From: an uncultured Eubacteriales bacterium
Lineage (GTDB): Bacteria > Bacillota > Clostridia > Oscillospirales > Oscillospiraceae
NCBI GenBank assembly: GCA_900546075.1
Contig: URBH01000056.1
Location: forward strand, 1 to 12,050
DNA: 12,050 nt
Direction: 5' to 3'
A program made the position numbers and the translations under genes. Under the pieces are notes generated by a model that was not told where the DNA came from, searched no databases, and saw nothing but the letters and a program-made list of their open reading frames with translations. The number at the start of each line of letters is the position of its first letter. Within the stretch, counting starts at the first letter, position 1. Below are positions 1 through 7,427 of the stretch, one piece after another.

Positions 1-476
1 AGCAGAATATTTTCCACATCGTCGCCCACATAGCCGGCCTCGGTCAGGGTGGTGGCGTCCGCGATGGCAAAGGGAACGTTCAGAATTTTCGCCAGCGTCT
101 GGGCAAAGAGGGTCTTGCCGCTGCCCGTTGGCCCGATGAGCAGAATGTTGCTCTTCTGAAGCTCCACATCGGAATCCGCGCCGAAATAAATGCGCTTATA
201 GTGGTTGTACACCGCGACGGACAGGGCAACCTTCGCCTCGTCCTGCCCCACGATGTAATTGTCCATGAAGGACTTGATCTCTACGGGTGTGGGCAGCTTG
301 TCGGGGGCGTTCAGGCCGCTGCCCGTATCTATTTCCTGCCGCAGAAGATCGCTGCAGGCAGCCACACAGTCGCTGCAGATATACACCCCAGGACCGGCAA
401 TCAGCCGTGACACCTGATTCTCCCGCTTCCCGCAGAAGCTGCATCGAATCGGCGGCTGCTCAGTGTTCTTTGCCAT
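1..476 (-). CDS. clpX: ATP-dependent Clp protease ATP-binding subunit ClpX (partial, N-terminal part)
   Basis: ClpX is the AAA+ unfoldase that recognises tagged or damaged proteins in the cytoplasm and threads them into ClpP. The gene runs off the left edge of the window, so only the first 158 codons are visible; ClpX is normally about 420 residues. Visible are the N-terminal C4 zinc-binding domain (Cys12, Cys15, Cys34, Cys37), the conserved segment YIVGQDEAK near residue 74, the Walker A motif GPTGSGKT at residues 115-122, and the start of the AAA+ core with ADATTLTEAGYVG. The ATG at 476 follows a GAGG ribosome binding site about ten bases upstream. It lies 28 bases after the clpP stop and has no promoter of its own, so it is presumably cotranscribed with clpP. 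Identity is secure; truncation is only a window effect. Confidence 0.97.
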   Translation of the reverse strand, partial: MAKNTEQPPIRCSFCGKRENQVSRLIAGPGVYICSDCVAACSDLLRQEIDTGSGLNAPDKLPTPVEIKSFMDNYIVGQDEAKVALSVAVYNHYKRIYFGADSDVELQKSNILLIGPTGSGKTLFAQTLAKILNVPFAIADATTLTEAGYVGDDVENIL

Positions 477-504
477 GACACCGGTACCTCGTTTCTAGAT
501 AATT

Positions 505-1086
505 TTAATGGTGGTCAAGCACCCGGTCGATCAGGCCGAAGGCCTTGGCTTCCTCTGCGGTCATGAAATTGTCGCGTTCGCAGGCGGCGGTGACCTCCTC
601 GATGGAGCGTCCGGTATTCTCGGAGAGAATGCGGTTCATCCGCGCCTTGACGGTTTCCAGACGCTTCAGGTGGATGGCCATGTCCGTGATCTGACCCTGG
701 GTACCCGCGGAGGGCTGGTGGATCATGATCTCGGAATTGGGCAGCGCCATACGCTTGCCCTTGGTGCCGGCGCTGAGAAGGAACGCGCCCATGGAGGCCG
801 CCAGGCCGACGCAGATGGTCGCGACATCGCACTTAATGTACTGCATGGTGTCGTAGATGGCCATACCTGCGGTGACGCTGCCGCCGGGGCTGTTGATATA
901 GAACTGAATGTCCTTGTCCGGGTCCTGTGCTTCCAGATAAAGCAGCTGGGCAACCACCAGACTTGCGGTGGTGTCGTTCACTTCTTCGGACAGGAACACG
1001 ATGCGGTCGTTCAGCAGACGGGAGAAAATGTCATAGCTGCGCTCGCCGCGGCTGGTCTGCTCAACAACATAGGGAACTAAACTCAT
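505..1086 (-). CDS. clpP: ATP-dependent Clp protease proteolytic subunit ClpP
   Basis: ClpP is the serine peptidase that forms the tetradecameric degradation chamber of ClpXP and ClpCP. The 193-residue product has the usual family length. The catalytic triad is complete: Ser98 in GLAASMGA, His123 in MIHQPSAG and Asp172 in ERDNFM. The conserved segment YINSPGGS lies near residues 63-70, and the N-terminus begins MSLVPYVVEQ as in housekeeping ClpP. The ATG is preceded by AAGGAG eight bases upstream. The gene sits between tig (75 bases upstream) and clpX (28 bases downstream), the widespread bacterial order. I saw no CtsR or CIRCE operator in the 75-base tig-clpP gap, so heat-shock control at this site is not supported by the sequence; transcription from the tig promoter is the simplest reading. 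Confidence 0.98.
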   Translation of the reverse strand: MSLVPYVVEQTSRGERSYDIFSRLLNDRIVFLSEEVNDTTASLVVAQLLYLEAQDPDKDIQFYINSPGGSVTAGMAIYDTMQYIKCDVATICVGLAASMGAFLLSAGTKGKRMALPNSEIMIHQPSAGTQGQITDMAIHLKRLETVKARMNRILSENTGRSIEEVTAACERDNFMTAEEAKAFGLIDRVLDHH

Positions 1087-1161
1087 GGTAATGTCTCCTT
1101 TCAGGGGTTTGAAACATTCTAACCATCGCGGGGAAAGGTTATTCCTTCCAGATGAACAGAT

Positions 1162-2463
1162 TTACGCCTCGGTCTTCTCCTCGGCCTTGGGGGCTACGGG
1201 AACGGCGCTGTCCACGATGACCTTGATCGCCTTGCGGGTCTTGATGCTGCCGGTCAGCTCGTCCATGGGAACCATTTCCTTGACCTTGTCCACTTCCAGC
1301 TCATACTGCTCGGCCAGAGACTTGAATTCCGCCTCGATATCCTCGTCGGAAGCGGTGATGCCCTCGACCTCGGCGATCTTCTCCAGAGTGACGGAGATCT
1401 TCGCCTGCTTCTCAGCGGCGGGACGGAAAGCGTTGCGCATGGTGCTGACGTCGCCGCCCATCATCTTGGCGTACTGCTCCATGGAGTAGCCGCTCATCTG
1501 CAGCTGATAGCCGAAACGCTCCATCTGGATGTCCAGCTCGTTCTCCACCAGCGCCTTGGGCATATCCACAGTGGTATTCTCGGCAGCCTTGTCCACAGCG
1601 GCCTGCTCAAAGGCGCTGTCAGCCTGCTTCTGGGCGTTTTCCAGAGCCTTGGCACGGATGTCGGCCTTCAGTTCGTCCAGCGTATCGAACTCGGAGACGT
1701 CCTTGGCAAACTCGTCGTCCTGCTCGGGAACGATGGTCTCAGTGACCTTGTTCAGCTTGACGTGGAACACGACGGCCTTACCGGCCAGCTCCTTGTGATA
1801 GTCCTCGGGGAAGGTGATGTCGATGTCCTTCTCCTCACCGGCGCTCATGCCGACGATCTGCTCCTCAAAGCCGGGAACGAACTGACCGGAGCCCAGCTTC
1901 AGGTCAAAGTTGTCGCCCTTGCCGCCCTCGAAGGGTACGCCATTGTCGAAGCCCTCGAAGTCGATGTTGGCGGTGTCGCCCATCTTGGCGGGACGCTCCA
2001 CGGTCTCGGTGGAGGCGACGTTCTGCGCCATCCGATCCAGCTCGGCCTGCACCTGCTCGTCGGTGACGTTAACCTCCTCCTTCTCCACTTCCAGACCCTT
2101 GTACTGCCCCAGCGTGACCTCGGGGTAGACCTCGGTGGTCAGGGTCAGGGTAACGATATTGTCGTCGCCGATCTGCATGTCGGTCAGGTTGGGACGGCCG
2201 ATGGCCTTGAAATCCTGCTTGGCAATGGCGAAATCATAAATCTCAGGGAAAATCTCATCCAGACCGTCTTCGTAGAAAACGTGGGCGCCATACATGGCCT
2301 CGATCATCTTTCTGGGAGCCTTGCCCTTACGGAAACCGGGGAGCTGAATGCTCTTGCGAGCCTTCATGTAAGCCTTGTTGACGCCGGACTCCATCAGTTC
2401 CTTGTCGATTTCGACAACGACGGTAGCCTCGTTGCCTTTTCTTTCGATGCTCTTAACGTTCAT
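1162..2463 (-). CDS. tig: Trigger factor (ribosome-associated chaperone and peptidyl-prolyl isomerase)
   Basis: Trigger factor binds the ribosome next to the exit tunnel and shields nascent chains. The 433-residue product has the typical length and three-part layout: an N-terminal ribosome-binding domain with the signature GFRKGKAP at residues 43-50; an FKBP-type PPIase domain at roughly 150-245, including QFVPGFEEQIVGM and the end segment VVFHVKLNKV; and a helical C-terminal chaperone domain to about residue 420. It ends in an acidic, Ala/Pro/Glu-rich tail, which is common in clostridial homologues. The ATG at 2463 follows AGGAGG with about ten bases of spacing. A strong promoter lies upstream, and clpP and clpX follow on the same strand, so this is the first gene of a tig-clpP-clpX unit. 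Folding and ClpXP turnover genes are therefore expressed together. Confidence 0.98.
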   Translation of the reverse strand: MNVKSIERKGNEATVVVEIDKELMESGVNKAYMKARKSIQLPGFRKGKAPRKMIEAMYGAHVFYEDGLDEIFPEIYDFAIAKQDFKAIGRPNLTDMQIGDDNIVTLTLTTEVYPEVTLGQYKGLEVEKEEVNVTDEQVQAELDRMAQNVASTETVERPAKMGDTANIDFEGFDNGVPFEGGKGDNFDLKLGSGQFVPGFEEQIVGMSAGEEKDIDITFPEDYHKELAGKAVVFHVKLNKVTETIVPEQDDEFAKDVSEFDTLDELKADIRAKALENAQKQADSAFEQAAVDKAAENTTVDMPKALVENELDIQMERFGYQLQMSGYSMEQYAKMMGGDVSTMRNAFRPAAEKQAKISVTLEKIAEVEGITASDEDIEAEFKSLAEQYELEVDKVKEMVPMDELTGSIKTRKAIKVIVDSAVPVAPKAEEKTEA

Positions 2464-2529
2464 TGTAAGTAATCCTCCTAATTGGTTCCCGTGACCGAGA
2501 CCATTTATTTATAATTGTACAGCCGATAT

Positions 2530-2558
2530 ATTCTATCAGAAAAAGACGGAAATGTCCA
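2530..2558 (-). promoter_or_regulatory. Sigma-A-type promoter of tig-clpP-clpX
   Basis: Read on the minus strand: -35 TGGACA (2553-2558), a spacer of exactly 17 bases, then -10 TAGAAT (2530-2535) preceded by TGA, an extended -10. Transcription should start near 2522, giving a leader of about 60 bases before the tig start. I saw no clear terminator between the phosphoesterase stop (2591) and this promoter, so read-through from the upstream genes is also possible. Confidence 0.75.
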
Positions 2559-2590
2559 CACTTTTATGAAAAAAGTTTTGAATAATTGCG

Positions 2591-3280
2591 CTACGGAATG
2601 ACCTTGTAGGGCCGGAAACCGGTATAATCCGCCGCGACCAGCCGAAAATCCACCCCGTCCCACAGCCCTTCCATGGCAAGGGCGTGACTTCCTCCGTGCA
2701 GATGGCCGTAAAAACAGCGGCTGACGCCGTATTGCGCCAGAAGCCGCAAAATTTCCGGGCATTCATATCCCCGGTATCGGGGCGGATAGTGAAGAAACAC
2801 CATCTTCCGCATGTCCCCCGCCGCCTTCAGCGAGGCTTCCAGCCGCAGCAACTCCCGTTTGAACACCTTTTCGTCATGTTCGCCGGAGCGTTCTTCCTCG
2901 TAAAACCACCCCCGGGTGCCGCAGATGGCGACGCCCTCATATTCATAGCAGTTGTTGTTCAGAAGATTCAGATTTTCAAAGCCGTTTTCCTCACAGAACT
3001 TCCGAAATTTCGCCGCCGTGCTCCACCAGTAGTCGTGGTTCCCCTTGAGAATGATCTTCCGTCCGGGGATGGCGTTGATCCAGGCAAAATCCGCTTTCGC
3101 GCCGGACAAATCCAGCGCCCAGCTCAAATCCCCCAGCAAAACCGTGGTATCCTCCGGCCGGATGACGGATAAACCTTCTTTGAGCTTGTCCATGTAACCA
3201 ACCCAAGCGCCGCCGAAAATGTCCATGGGCTTCGGCGCGCCCAGGCACAGATGCAGGTCGCCGATGGCATAAAGAGCCAT
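2591..3280 (-). CDS. Calcineurin-like metallophosphoesterase (predicted phosphohydrolase)
   Basis: This 229-residue protein has the complete dinuclear-metal motif set of the calcineurin-like phosphoesterase superfamily: GDLH at residues 7-10 (Asp8, His10), GDLSW at 50-54 (Asp51), GNHDYWW at 80-86 (Asn81, His82), His164 in FLHYPP, and GHLHGG at 192-197 (His193, His195). There is no signal peptide or membrane segment, so it should be cytoplasmic. It resembles the stand-alone predicted phosphohydrolases of COG1768; the substrate is unknown and cannot be read from sequence. I chose the ATG at 3280 because it follows a perfect AAGGAGGTG ribosome binding site. An in-frame ATG 54 bases further upstream would add 18 residues, but it lies inside the preceding hydrolase gene and lacks such a site. 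The ribosome binding site starts at the stop codon of the upstream gene (3292), so the two are probably translated from one message. Confidence 0.9.
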   Translation of the reverse strand: MALYAIGDLHLCLGAPKPMDIFGGAWVGYMDKLKEGLSVIRPEDTTVLLGDLSWALDLSGAKADFAWINAIPGRKIILKGNHDYWWSTAAKFRKFCEENGFENLNLLNNNCYEYEGVAICGTRGWFYEEERSGEHDEKVFKRELLRLEASLKAAGDMRKMVFLHYPPRYRGYECPEILRLLAQYGVSRCFYGHLHGGSHALAMEGLWDGVDFRLVAADYTGFRPYKVIP

Positions 3281-3291
3281 GGAACACCTCC

Positions 3292-4458
3292 TTAGTAGCT
3301 GTAGCAGAAGATGTGAGAACCGATCGTCCCCCAAATCTTCTTGTTCACGGCAAATTTCGCGTAAAAAACCACATCCTCAGGCAGCACGTACGGCCCGTTC
3401 AGCGCCCGCTCCACGGCCTTGTACTGGGTGTCCGTGGGCTGCGCAAGATACAGATTCTTCACCGCCGCAAACTGATCCTTCGCGTATATGATGCTGTTGA
3501 TGGAGGACTGGAAATTCCCGGATTTCAGGCGGTTGAGAATCACCTCTGCCACCGCCTGCTGCCCCTCAAAGGGTTCACTCTGGGCTTCCATGAAAATCAG
3601 ATCGGCCATCAGTTTCACTTCCGCGTCCGTCAGTTCCAGGCCGGGATAGCGGGACTCCTCAGGAGCCGGCTCCGGTTCATAGATAAACGGTTCCTCCGGC
3701 ATCTGCGTCTTGTCGTAGATCCACGCGCCCTCGTAGCCTGCGATCAGCTTGCCGTCGGGGAAGCCGTTTTCCAGCAGCTCACCCACGCCCCAGGCGCTGT
3801 AATCCCTGTCATCCGGGTCAAGCACCCGAATTTTCCCGTCTTCGGTCACACCGGTCAGGACAATAAAGTGGTTTCCTCCCGGAAACACCGACCTCGACCC
3901 CATCAGCGCGATGGCCACCTTCCCTTCCCGGACGGCTTTCAGCGCTTCGTTCACATTCAGCGCCCGTTTCCAGGGAATCTGCATCAGATCGGATACCTTT
4001 TCCAGCCGCCCGTAATGGCTTCCGCCGTACTGCACCGCGTAATCGGCGATATCGGCGGGGGTGTAGACATGGTCGGTCATATAGGTCGCAACCATGGCCA
4101 GTGTGGCGACGCTGCTCCCGCTGGTGGCAACGGTGCCGTTGCCGTACCGGATGTCGGGATATTCCGACTGATGGTAGTGTGGAACCGCGTCGATCGTAAT
4201 CTTCGGCGCTTCCGTTTCCACGGGAACGGTTTCCTCCGGCACAGTCGTTTCCGCCGCCGTCTCCTCCGGAACGGTTTCCTCCGTTGGAACCGTCGTGGCT
4301 TCGGTTTCCGGGGTTGTGGCTTCGGTCGCCGCCGTGGTTTCCTCCGGAGCGGCGTCCATAGTCGCTTGCCGGATACATTTGTACGAGAAAAACGCCGCCG
4401 ATACCAGCGCAATGGCAACGATCACGGTCAGGCAGGCTATCTTTATATATCGGATCAT
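3292..4458 (-). CDS. Membrane-anchored cell wall hydrolase: degenerate C39-like domain plus SleB-type domain
   Basis: The 388-residue product has four parts (numbered from the chosen start). Residues 8-25 are a hydrophobic N-terminal anchor or signal. Residues about 35-88 are a Thr/Glu/Pro-rich linker with repeated VPEET and TEAT units, probably spanning the wall. Residues about 88-220 resemble the C39-like peptidase family (Peptidase_C39_2): the His-bearing segment GGNHFIVLTG (His197) and VLDPD (Asp214) are present, but the expected SGCGPT cysteine motif reads SGSSVA, putting Ser115 where the catalytic cysteine should be. Residues about 275-388 match the SleB/CwlJ cell wall hydrolase domain, with the glutamate-bearing segment FMEAQSEPFEGQ (Glu291) and AEVILNRLKSGNF. 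The likely role is peptidoglycan cleavage at the outer membrane face. I chose the ATG at 4458 because AAGGAGG sits six bases upstream; the earlier ATG at 4464 directly abuts that site. It follows the threonine-synthase-like gene by 34 bases. Confidence 0.85.
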   Translation of the reverse strand: MIRYIKIACLTVIVAIALVSAAFFSYKCIRQATMDAAPEETTAATEATTPETEATTVPTEETVPEETAAETTVPEETVPVETEAPKITIDAVPHYHQSEYPDIRYGNGTVATSGSSVATLAMVATYMTDHVYTPADIADYAVQYGGSHYGRLEKVSDLMQIPWKRALNVNEALKAVREGKVAIALMGSRSVFPGGNHFIVLTGVTEDGKIRVLDPDDRDYSAWGVGELLENGFPDGKLIAGYEGAWIYDKTQMPEEPFIYEPEPAPEESRYPGLELTDAEVKLMADLIFMEAQSEPFEGQQAVAEVILNRLKSGNFQSSINSIIYAKDQFAAVKNLYLAQPTDTQYKAVERALNGPYVLPEDVVFYAKFAVNKKIWGTIGSHIFCYSY

Positions 4459-4492
4459 TGGCATCCTCCTTCAGGGGGACAAAAGGTTCTTT

Positions 4493-5524
4493 CTACTCCA
4501 TATACTGTTCCAGCGCGTCCTCGGAAACGCCCAGGGCATTTGCAACGGTTCCGGCATCGCAGATGGGGCTTTTCTCCGCCAGCACCAAAGCATGGCAGCT
4601 CTCCCCTGTCCTGCCCCGGAAATCCAGCAGTCCCGCGTAGGCAAGGGCGGCGTAGGGCGACAACAGATACCCGGCAGAGCCGCGGATACCGGAAATGGTA
4701 GAGATCATCCGGCGGCTGCTGACGACGCTGACGTCCAGCCCCTCCCTCAGCCGGGAAAACGTGCTGTCTTTTGGGCAGTACATCCCACCCCGGCGGCAGG
4801 CATCCAGATAACCGTCCACCTCCGGCAGTCCGCCGCAGGCATAAATCAGCCGTTCCAGCCCCCCGGGCAGGGTCACATCCGCCTCCGGGGTGCCAGTGGG
4901 GACGCTGACAGTGTCCGTGCGGAACTGGCCGTGGTGAATCAGATTCCACAGATTTCCGTTTTCATTGCAGCAGCAGATGATATTCCCGATGGGCAGTCCC
5001 CACGCCCGGGCGTACCACGCGCTCATGGGCAGGTCAAAATTGCCGCACACCACGGAAATATCCACGCGCTTTTCATGCTCCGTAATTCCCGCCCGGGCAA
5101 ACTCACCGAAAATGCCGAACAGCACGGCGATCCCAACGGCAGTTTTCACCCAGCCGCCATCCGCTCCCGGGCAGCCGCCCCGCAGCTGCCCTGCGAGAAT
5201 GTGTACCAGATGGTCAAATGTCCATTCGGGATTGTGCCAGCATTCTCCGGCAATAATCCGCTGGGGCAGGTTCACCAACCGGACGGGATAGCGCCCGACG
5301 CAGAATTCCACATCCCACCTGGTCAGCTTCGTGTTGAACAGCCGGTTCAGCACCTCGGCAACGCACTGATGAAAGGATTTTTCTTTCAGAGCGTCGATTT
5401 CCTCCCGGGAGAAAACAGGCTCCCGGAACGGCACATACAGTCCGCCGTCCGGCCCCCGGTTTTCCCGCAGGACACGCTGGGCGGTGTAGGCATCCCGGTT
5501 ATTTCGCGTGGTCACATACAGCAC
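4493..5524 (-). CDS. Threonine-synthase-like protein lacking the PLP lysine (probable pseudo-enzyme)
   Basis: The N-terminus follows threonine synthase (ThrC): YVTTRNN, then GPDGGLYVP at residues 24-32. Later segments also align: GNFDLPMSAWYARAWGLPIG (161-180) with the ThrC GNFG region, CNENGN with its NEN segment, GLERLIYACGG, and GYLLSPYAALAY near the C-terminus. Two things are missing. The segment around residues 94-106 aligns in register with ThrC ELFHGPT-AFKD but reads CWHNPEWTFDH, so Asp104 stands where the Schiff-base lysine should be. The SGDTG phosphate-binding loop and some 90-100 following residues are absent, giving 343 residues against the usual 450-500. The reading frame is intact, which suggests a maintained protein rather than a dying gene. 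It begins at GTG (5524) with GGAG nine bases upstream, overlapping the dipeptidase end by 26 bases. Its function is unknown; threonine synthesis is unlikely. Confidence 0.75.
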   Translation of the reverse strand: MLYVTTRNNRDAYTAQRVLRENRGPDGGLYVPFREPVFSREEIDALKEKSFHQCVAEVLNRLFNTKLTRWDVEFCVGRYPVRLVNLPQRIIAGECWHNPEWTFDHLVHILAGQLRGGCPGADGGWVKTAVGIAVLFGIFGEFARAGITEHEKRVDISVVCGNFDLPMSAWYARAWGLPIGNIICCCNENGNLWNLIHHGQFRTDTVSVPTGTPEADVTLPGGLERLIYACGGLPEVDGYLDACRRGGMYCPKDSTFSRLREGLDVSVVSSRRMISTISGIRGSAGYLLSPYAALAYAGLLDFRGRTGESCHALVLAEKSPICDAGTVANALGVSEDALEQYME

Positions 5525-6464
5525 ATTCCATCACTCCAATGGCATTGTTCCAGAAAATGTTGCCCACCGTTTCTTCCTCCAGCCCGCGCTCCAGCAGACG
5601 CTGGGCAAGGGCAGGCCAGCTCTGCACGCCCTCAAACCCGGCGGGCATTTCGGAAATCCCGTCCAGATCGCCGCCCAGGGCAATGTGCTTTCCGCTGGGG
5701 TCAAGCTCCATAAAATGAAGAATGTGGTCGCACATGGTGTCCAAGGTGGGCTTCTCCCCGGTAAACTCCGCGCAGACGTTGTACCCGGCCACGCCGCCGG
5801 TCTGGACGATGGCACGGAACATGTCGTCCGTCAGGTTGCGGCTGTTGTTCCAGACGGCGCGGCTGTTGGAATGGGTGGCGACGATTGGCGCTTGGGTGAT
5901 ATCCATAATATCCCAGAAGCCCTCGTCGCTGATATGGCTGACGTCGATCAGCATTCCCAGTCTCTGAGCCTCTCTGACATACGCCCGCCCTTGGTCAGTT
6001 AACCCGCCGCCCGTCTCATGAGAGCCGGTGAGGGGATTCTTTTCGTTCCAGCCGAGGCTGGAAATCCGGAAGCCGATGAGCCAAAGGCTGCTCAGCAGCT
6101 CCGGGTCGTATCCGATTCCGGCAGTTCCTTCCAGCGTCAGGATGGCGGACATCTTTCCGTTCTTCCGGTTTTCTTCAATTTCCTTCGGGGAATAGGCAAT
6201 GGAAATCAAATCCTTATTCTTATCCATTTCCCGTTGAAGCGTGGCGATCTCCCGCTCAAAAGCGACGACGGGCGACACATGATGACGTTTTTCCATAAAG
6301 GGTGTGGTGAAACAGGCAAAGCACTGGGCATAACCCCCCAGCCGGGACGCCCGCTCCAGATCGATATGGAAACGGTTCTTCCGCAGGCTGCCCGCCTGGT
6401 TCATGTCGTCGCCCAAAAGTGCCAGAACCGTGTCACAGTGCAGATCAATCACAGGAAAATTCAT
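5499..6464 (-). CDS. Membrane dipeptidase (peptidase family M19, renal-dipeptidase type)
   Basis: M19 dipeptidases are zinc enzymes that hydrolyse dipeptides, in some members with a D-residue at the C-terminal side. The 321-residue product shows the family metal site: DLHCD near the N-terminus (His9, Asp11), LEGTAGIG (Glu112), DVSHISDEGFWD (His177) and ATHSNSR (His198), followed by GGDLDGI (Asp266). Length matches the bacterial family. There is no signal peptide or anchor, so despite the family name it is probably cytoplasmic. The start at 6464 overlaps the yraN stop as ATGA, and a GGAGG lies about ten bases upstream inside yraN. The threonine-synthase-like gene begins before this gene ends. 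A role in recycling peptides, perhaps wall-derived, would fit the nearby wall hydrolase, but that is inference. Confidence 0.92.
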   Translation of the reverse strand: MNFPVIDLHCDTVLALLGDDMNQAGSLRKNRFHIDLERASRLGGYAQCFACFTTPFMEKRHHVSPVVAFEREIATLQREMDKNKDLISIAYSPKEIEENRKNGKMSAILTLEGTAGIGYDPELLSSLWLIGFRISSLGWNEKNPLTGSHETGGGLTDQGRAYVREAQRLGMLIDVSHISDEGFWDIMDITQAPIVATHSNSRAVWNNSRNLTDDMFRAIVQTGGVAGYNVCAEFTGEKPTLDTMCDHILHFMELDPSGKHIALGGDLDGISEMPAGFEGVQSWPALAQRLLERGLEEETVGNIFWNNAIGVMECAVCDHAK

Positions 6465-6826
6465 TGAAAGGCATCCTCCAAATGGTGAATTTCCGGGTGA
6501 AGCGTCTGGGTTCCATCCGGTGCGTAGATTTCGATAACGTCAAACCGGGGCTGCAAATCCGTGGGGTTTTCGGATAAATACAGCGCGGCGGTTGTGCGGA
6601 TTCTGTCCTGCTTTTTCCGGTCAACATACTCCATTGCCCGGGCAAAATCCGCCGATTTCCGGAGTTTTACCTCCACAAATACCAAAAACGCCTTGTTTTT
6701 GACAATCAGGTCAACTTCCCCGAACCGGCAGCGGTATCCGCTGGCCACGACGGCATACCGCTTTTTCCGCAGATATTCCGCCGCCAGCGCTTCGCCCCAG
6801 GCGCCTGTCAGCTTACTTTTCCCCAT
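6461..6826 (-). CDS. yraN: YraN family protein (UPF0102), endonuclease-like fold
   Basis: The 121-residue product has the family features in order: GEALAAEYLRKK (residues 11-22), RFGEVDLIVKN (34-44, with Asp39) and FVEVKLRKS (50-58, with Glu52 and Lys54). The spacing GEVDL then EVK is the D-ExK pattern of restriction-endonuclease-like nucleases; members are often linked to Holliday-junction or recombination functions, but the biochemical role is not established. The gene overlaps the end of rnhB by 14 bases and its own stop overlaps the dipeptidase start. No convincing ribosome binding site precedes the ATG at 6826, so translation is probably coupled to rnhB. The rnhB-yraN order is common in Bacillota, which supports the call. 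Confidence 0.93.
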   Translation of the reverse strand: MGKSKLTGAWGEALAAEYLRKKRYAVVASGYRCRFGEVDLIVKNKAFLVFVEVKLRKSADFARAMEYVDRKKQDRIRTTAALYLSENPTDLQPRFDVIEIYAPDGTQTLHPEIHHLEDAFQ

Positions 6827-7427
6827 AGAACTTTTTGAGGAAGCTCATCCGGTGAATGGGGCAGGCGCCATAGGCGCGGAGGGCGTCGTAATGCGCCCGG
6901 GTAGGATAGCCCTTGTGGATGTCAAAGCCGTACTCGGGGTACTGCTTCGCCATTTCCAGCATAAAGTCGTCCCGGGAGACCTTGGCAAGCACCGACGCCG
7001 CGGCAATATTGGCACTGAGGCTGTCCCCCTTGACCACGGTCTTCACCGGGATTCCGAAATCCTTTTCCCGGTTTCCGTCGATCAGAACGAGGTTGGGCTT
7101 TACGGCAAGCTGCCCCAGCGCCCGCTCCATGGCAAGAAACGTGGCCTGCAAAATGTTGATCTCGTCAATCTCCTTCTCCGTGGCAAAACCGATCCCGTAG
7201 GCAACTGCCTGTTCCTGAATGATTGGGAACAGCTCCCGGCGTTTTTTGTCCGTCAGCTTTTTGCTGTCCGTCAGGCCGGGGATATCCAGATGGGGCGGCA
7301 GGATCACCGCCGCCGCGTACACAGGGCCGGCCAGCGGCCCGCGGCCCGCTTCGTCAACGCCGCAGATCGTCCTCACGCCGCCTGATAAGATTCCATCTTC
7401 AATTTCCCACATTTTTCCGTCGCTCAT
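6813..7427 (-). CDS. rnhB: Ribonuclease HII
   Basis: RNase HII nicks the RNA strand of RNA-DNA hybrids and removes misincorporated ribonucleotides from DNA. The 204-residue product carries the type 2 signature CGVDEAGRGPLAGPV, giving metal ligands Asp25 and Glu26, with Asp117 in LIDGNR and Asp135 in KGDSLSANIAAASVLAKV completing the acidic site. HKGYPT at 171-176 is also typical. The ATG at 7427 overlaps the rbgA stop as ATGA and has GGAGG seven bases upstream inside rbgA, so the start is well supported and translation is likely coupled. It lies between rbgA and yraN, the conserved order in many Bacillota. Confidence 0.97.
   Translation of the reverse strand: MSDGKMWEIEDGILSGGVRTICGVDEAGRGPLAGPVYAAAVILPPHLDIPGLTDSKKLTDKKRRELFPIIQEQAVAYGIGFATEKEIDEINILQATFLAMERALGQLAVKPNLVLIDGNREKDFGIPVKTVVKGDSLSANIAAASVLAKVSRDDFMLEMAKQYPEYGFDIHKGYPTRAHYDALRAYGACPIHRMSFLKKFYGEK

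Noticed and set aside
1087..1161. A separate clpP promoter or CtsR/CIRCE operator in the tig-clpP gap
   Set aside because: There is a TAGAAT but no -35 at a suitable distance, and no CtsR heptad repeat or CIRCE inverted repeat is present.
2560..2580. A/T hairpin (ACTTTT with AAAAGT) after the phosphoesterase stop as a terminator
   Set aside because: The stem has almost no GC pairs and no proper T run, and it is close to the tig -35 box; too weak to call.
4200..4350. A DNA tandem repeat or mobile element in the wall hydrolase gene
   Set aside because: The repetition comes from the Thr/Glu/Pro-rich linker of the protein; the units vary and no flanking repeats or transposase are present.
3313..4701. 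A 462-codon open frame on the plus strand
   Set aside because: It lies antisense to the SleB-type hydrolase and the ThrC-like gene, is rich in Arg, His, Gly and Pro, shows no family motif, and is explained by the high GC of the real genes' third positions.
4295..5713. A 472-codon open frame on the plus strand
   Set aside because: It is antisense to three well-supported minus-strand genes and has low-complexity composition with no recognisable domain.
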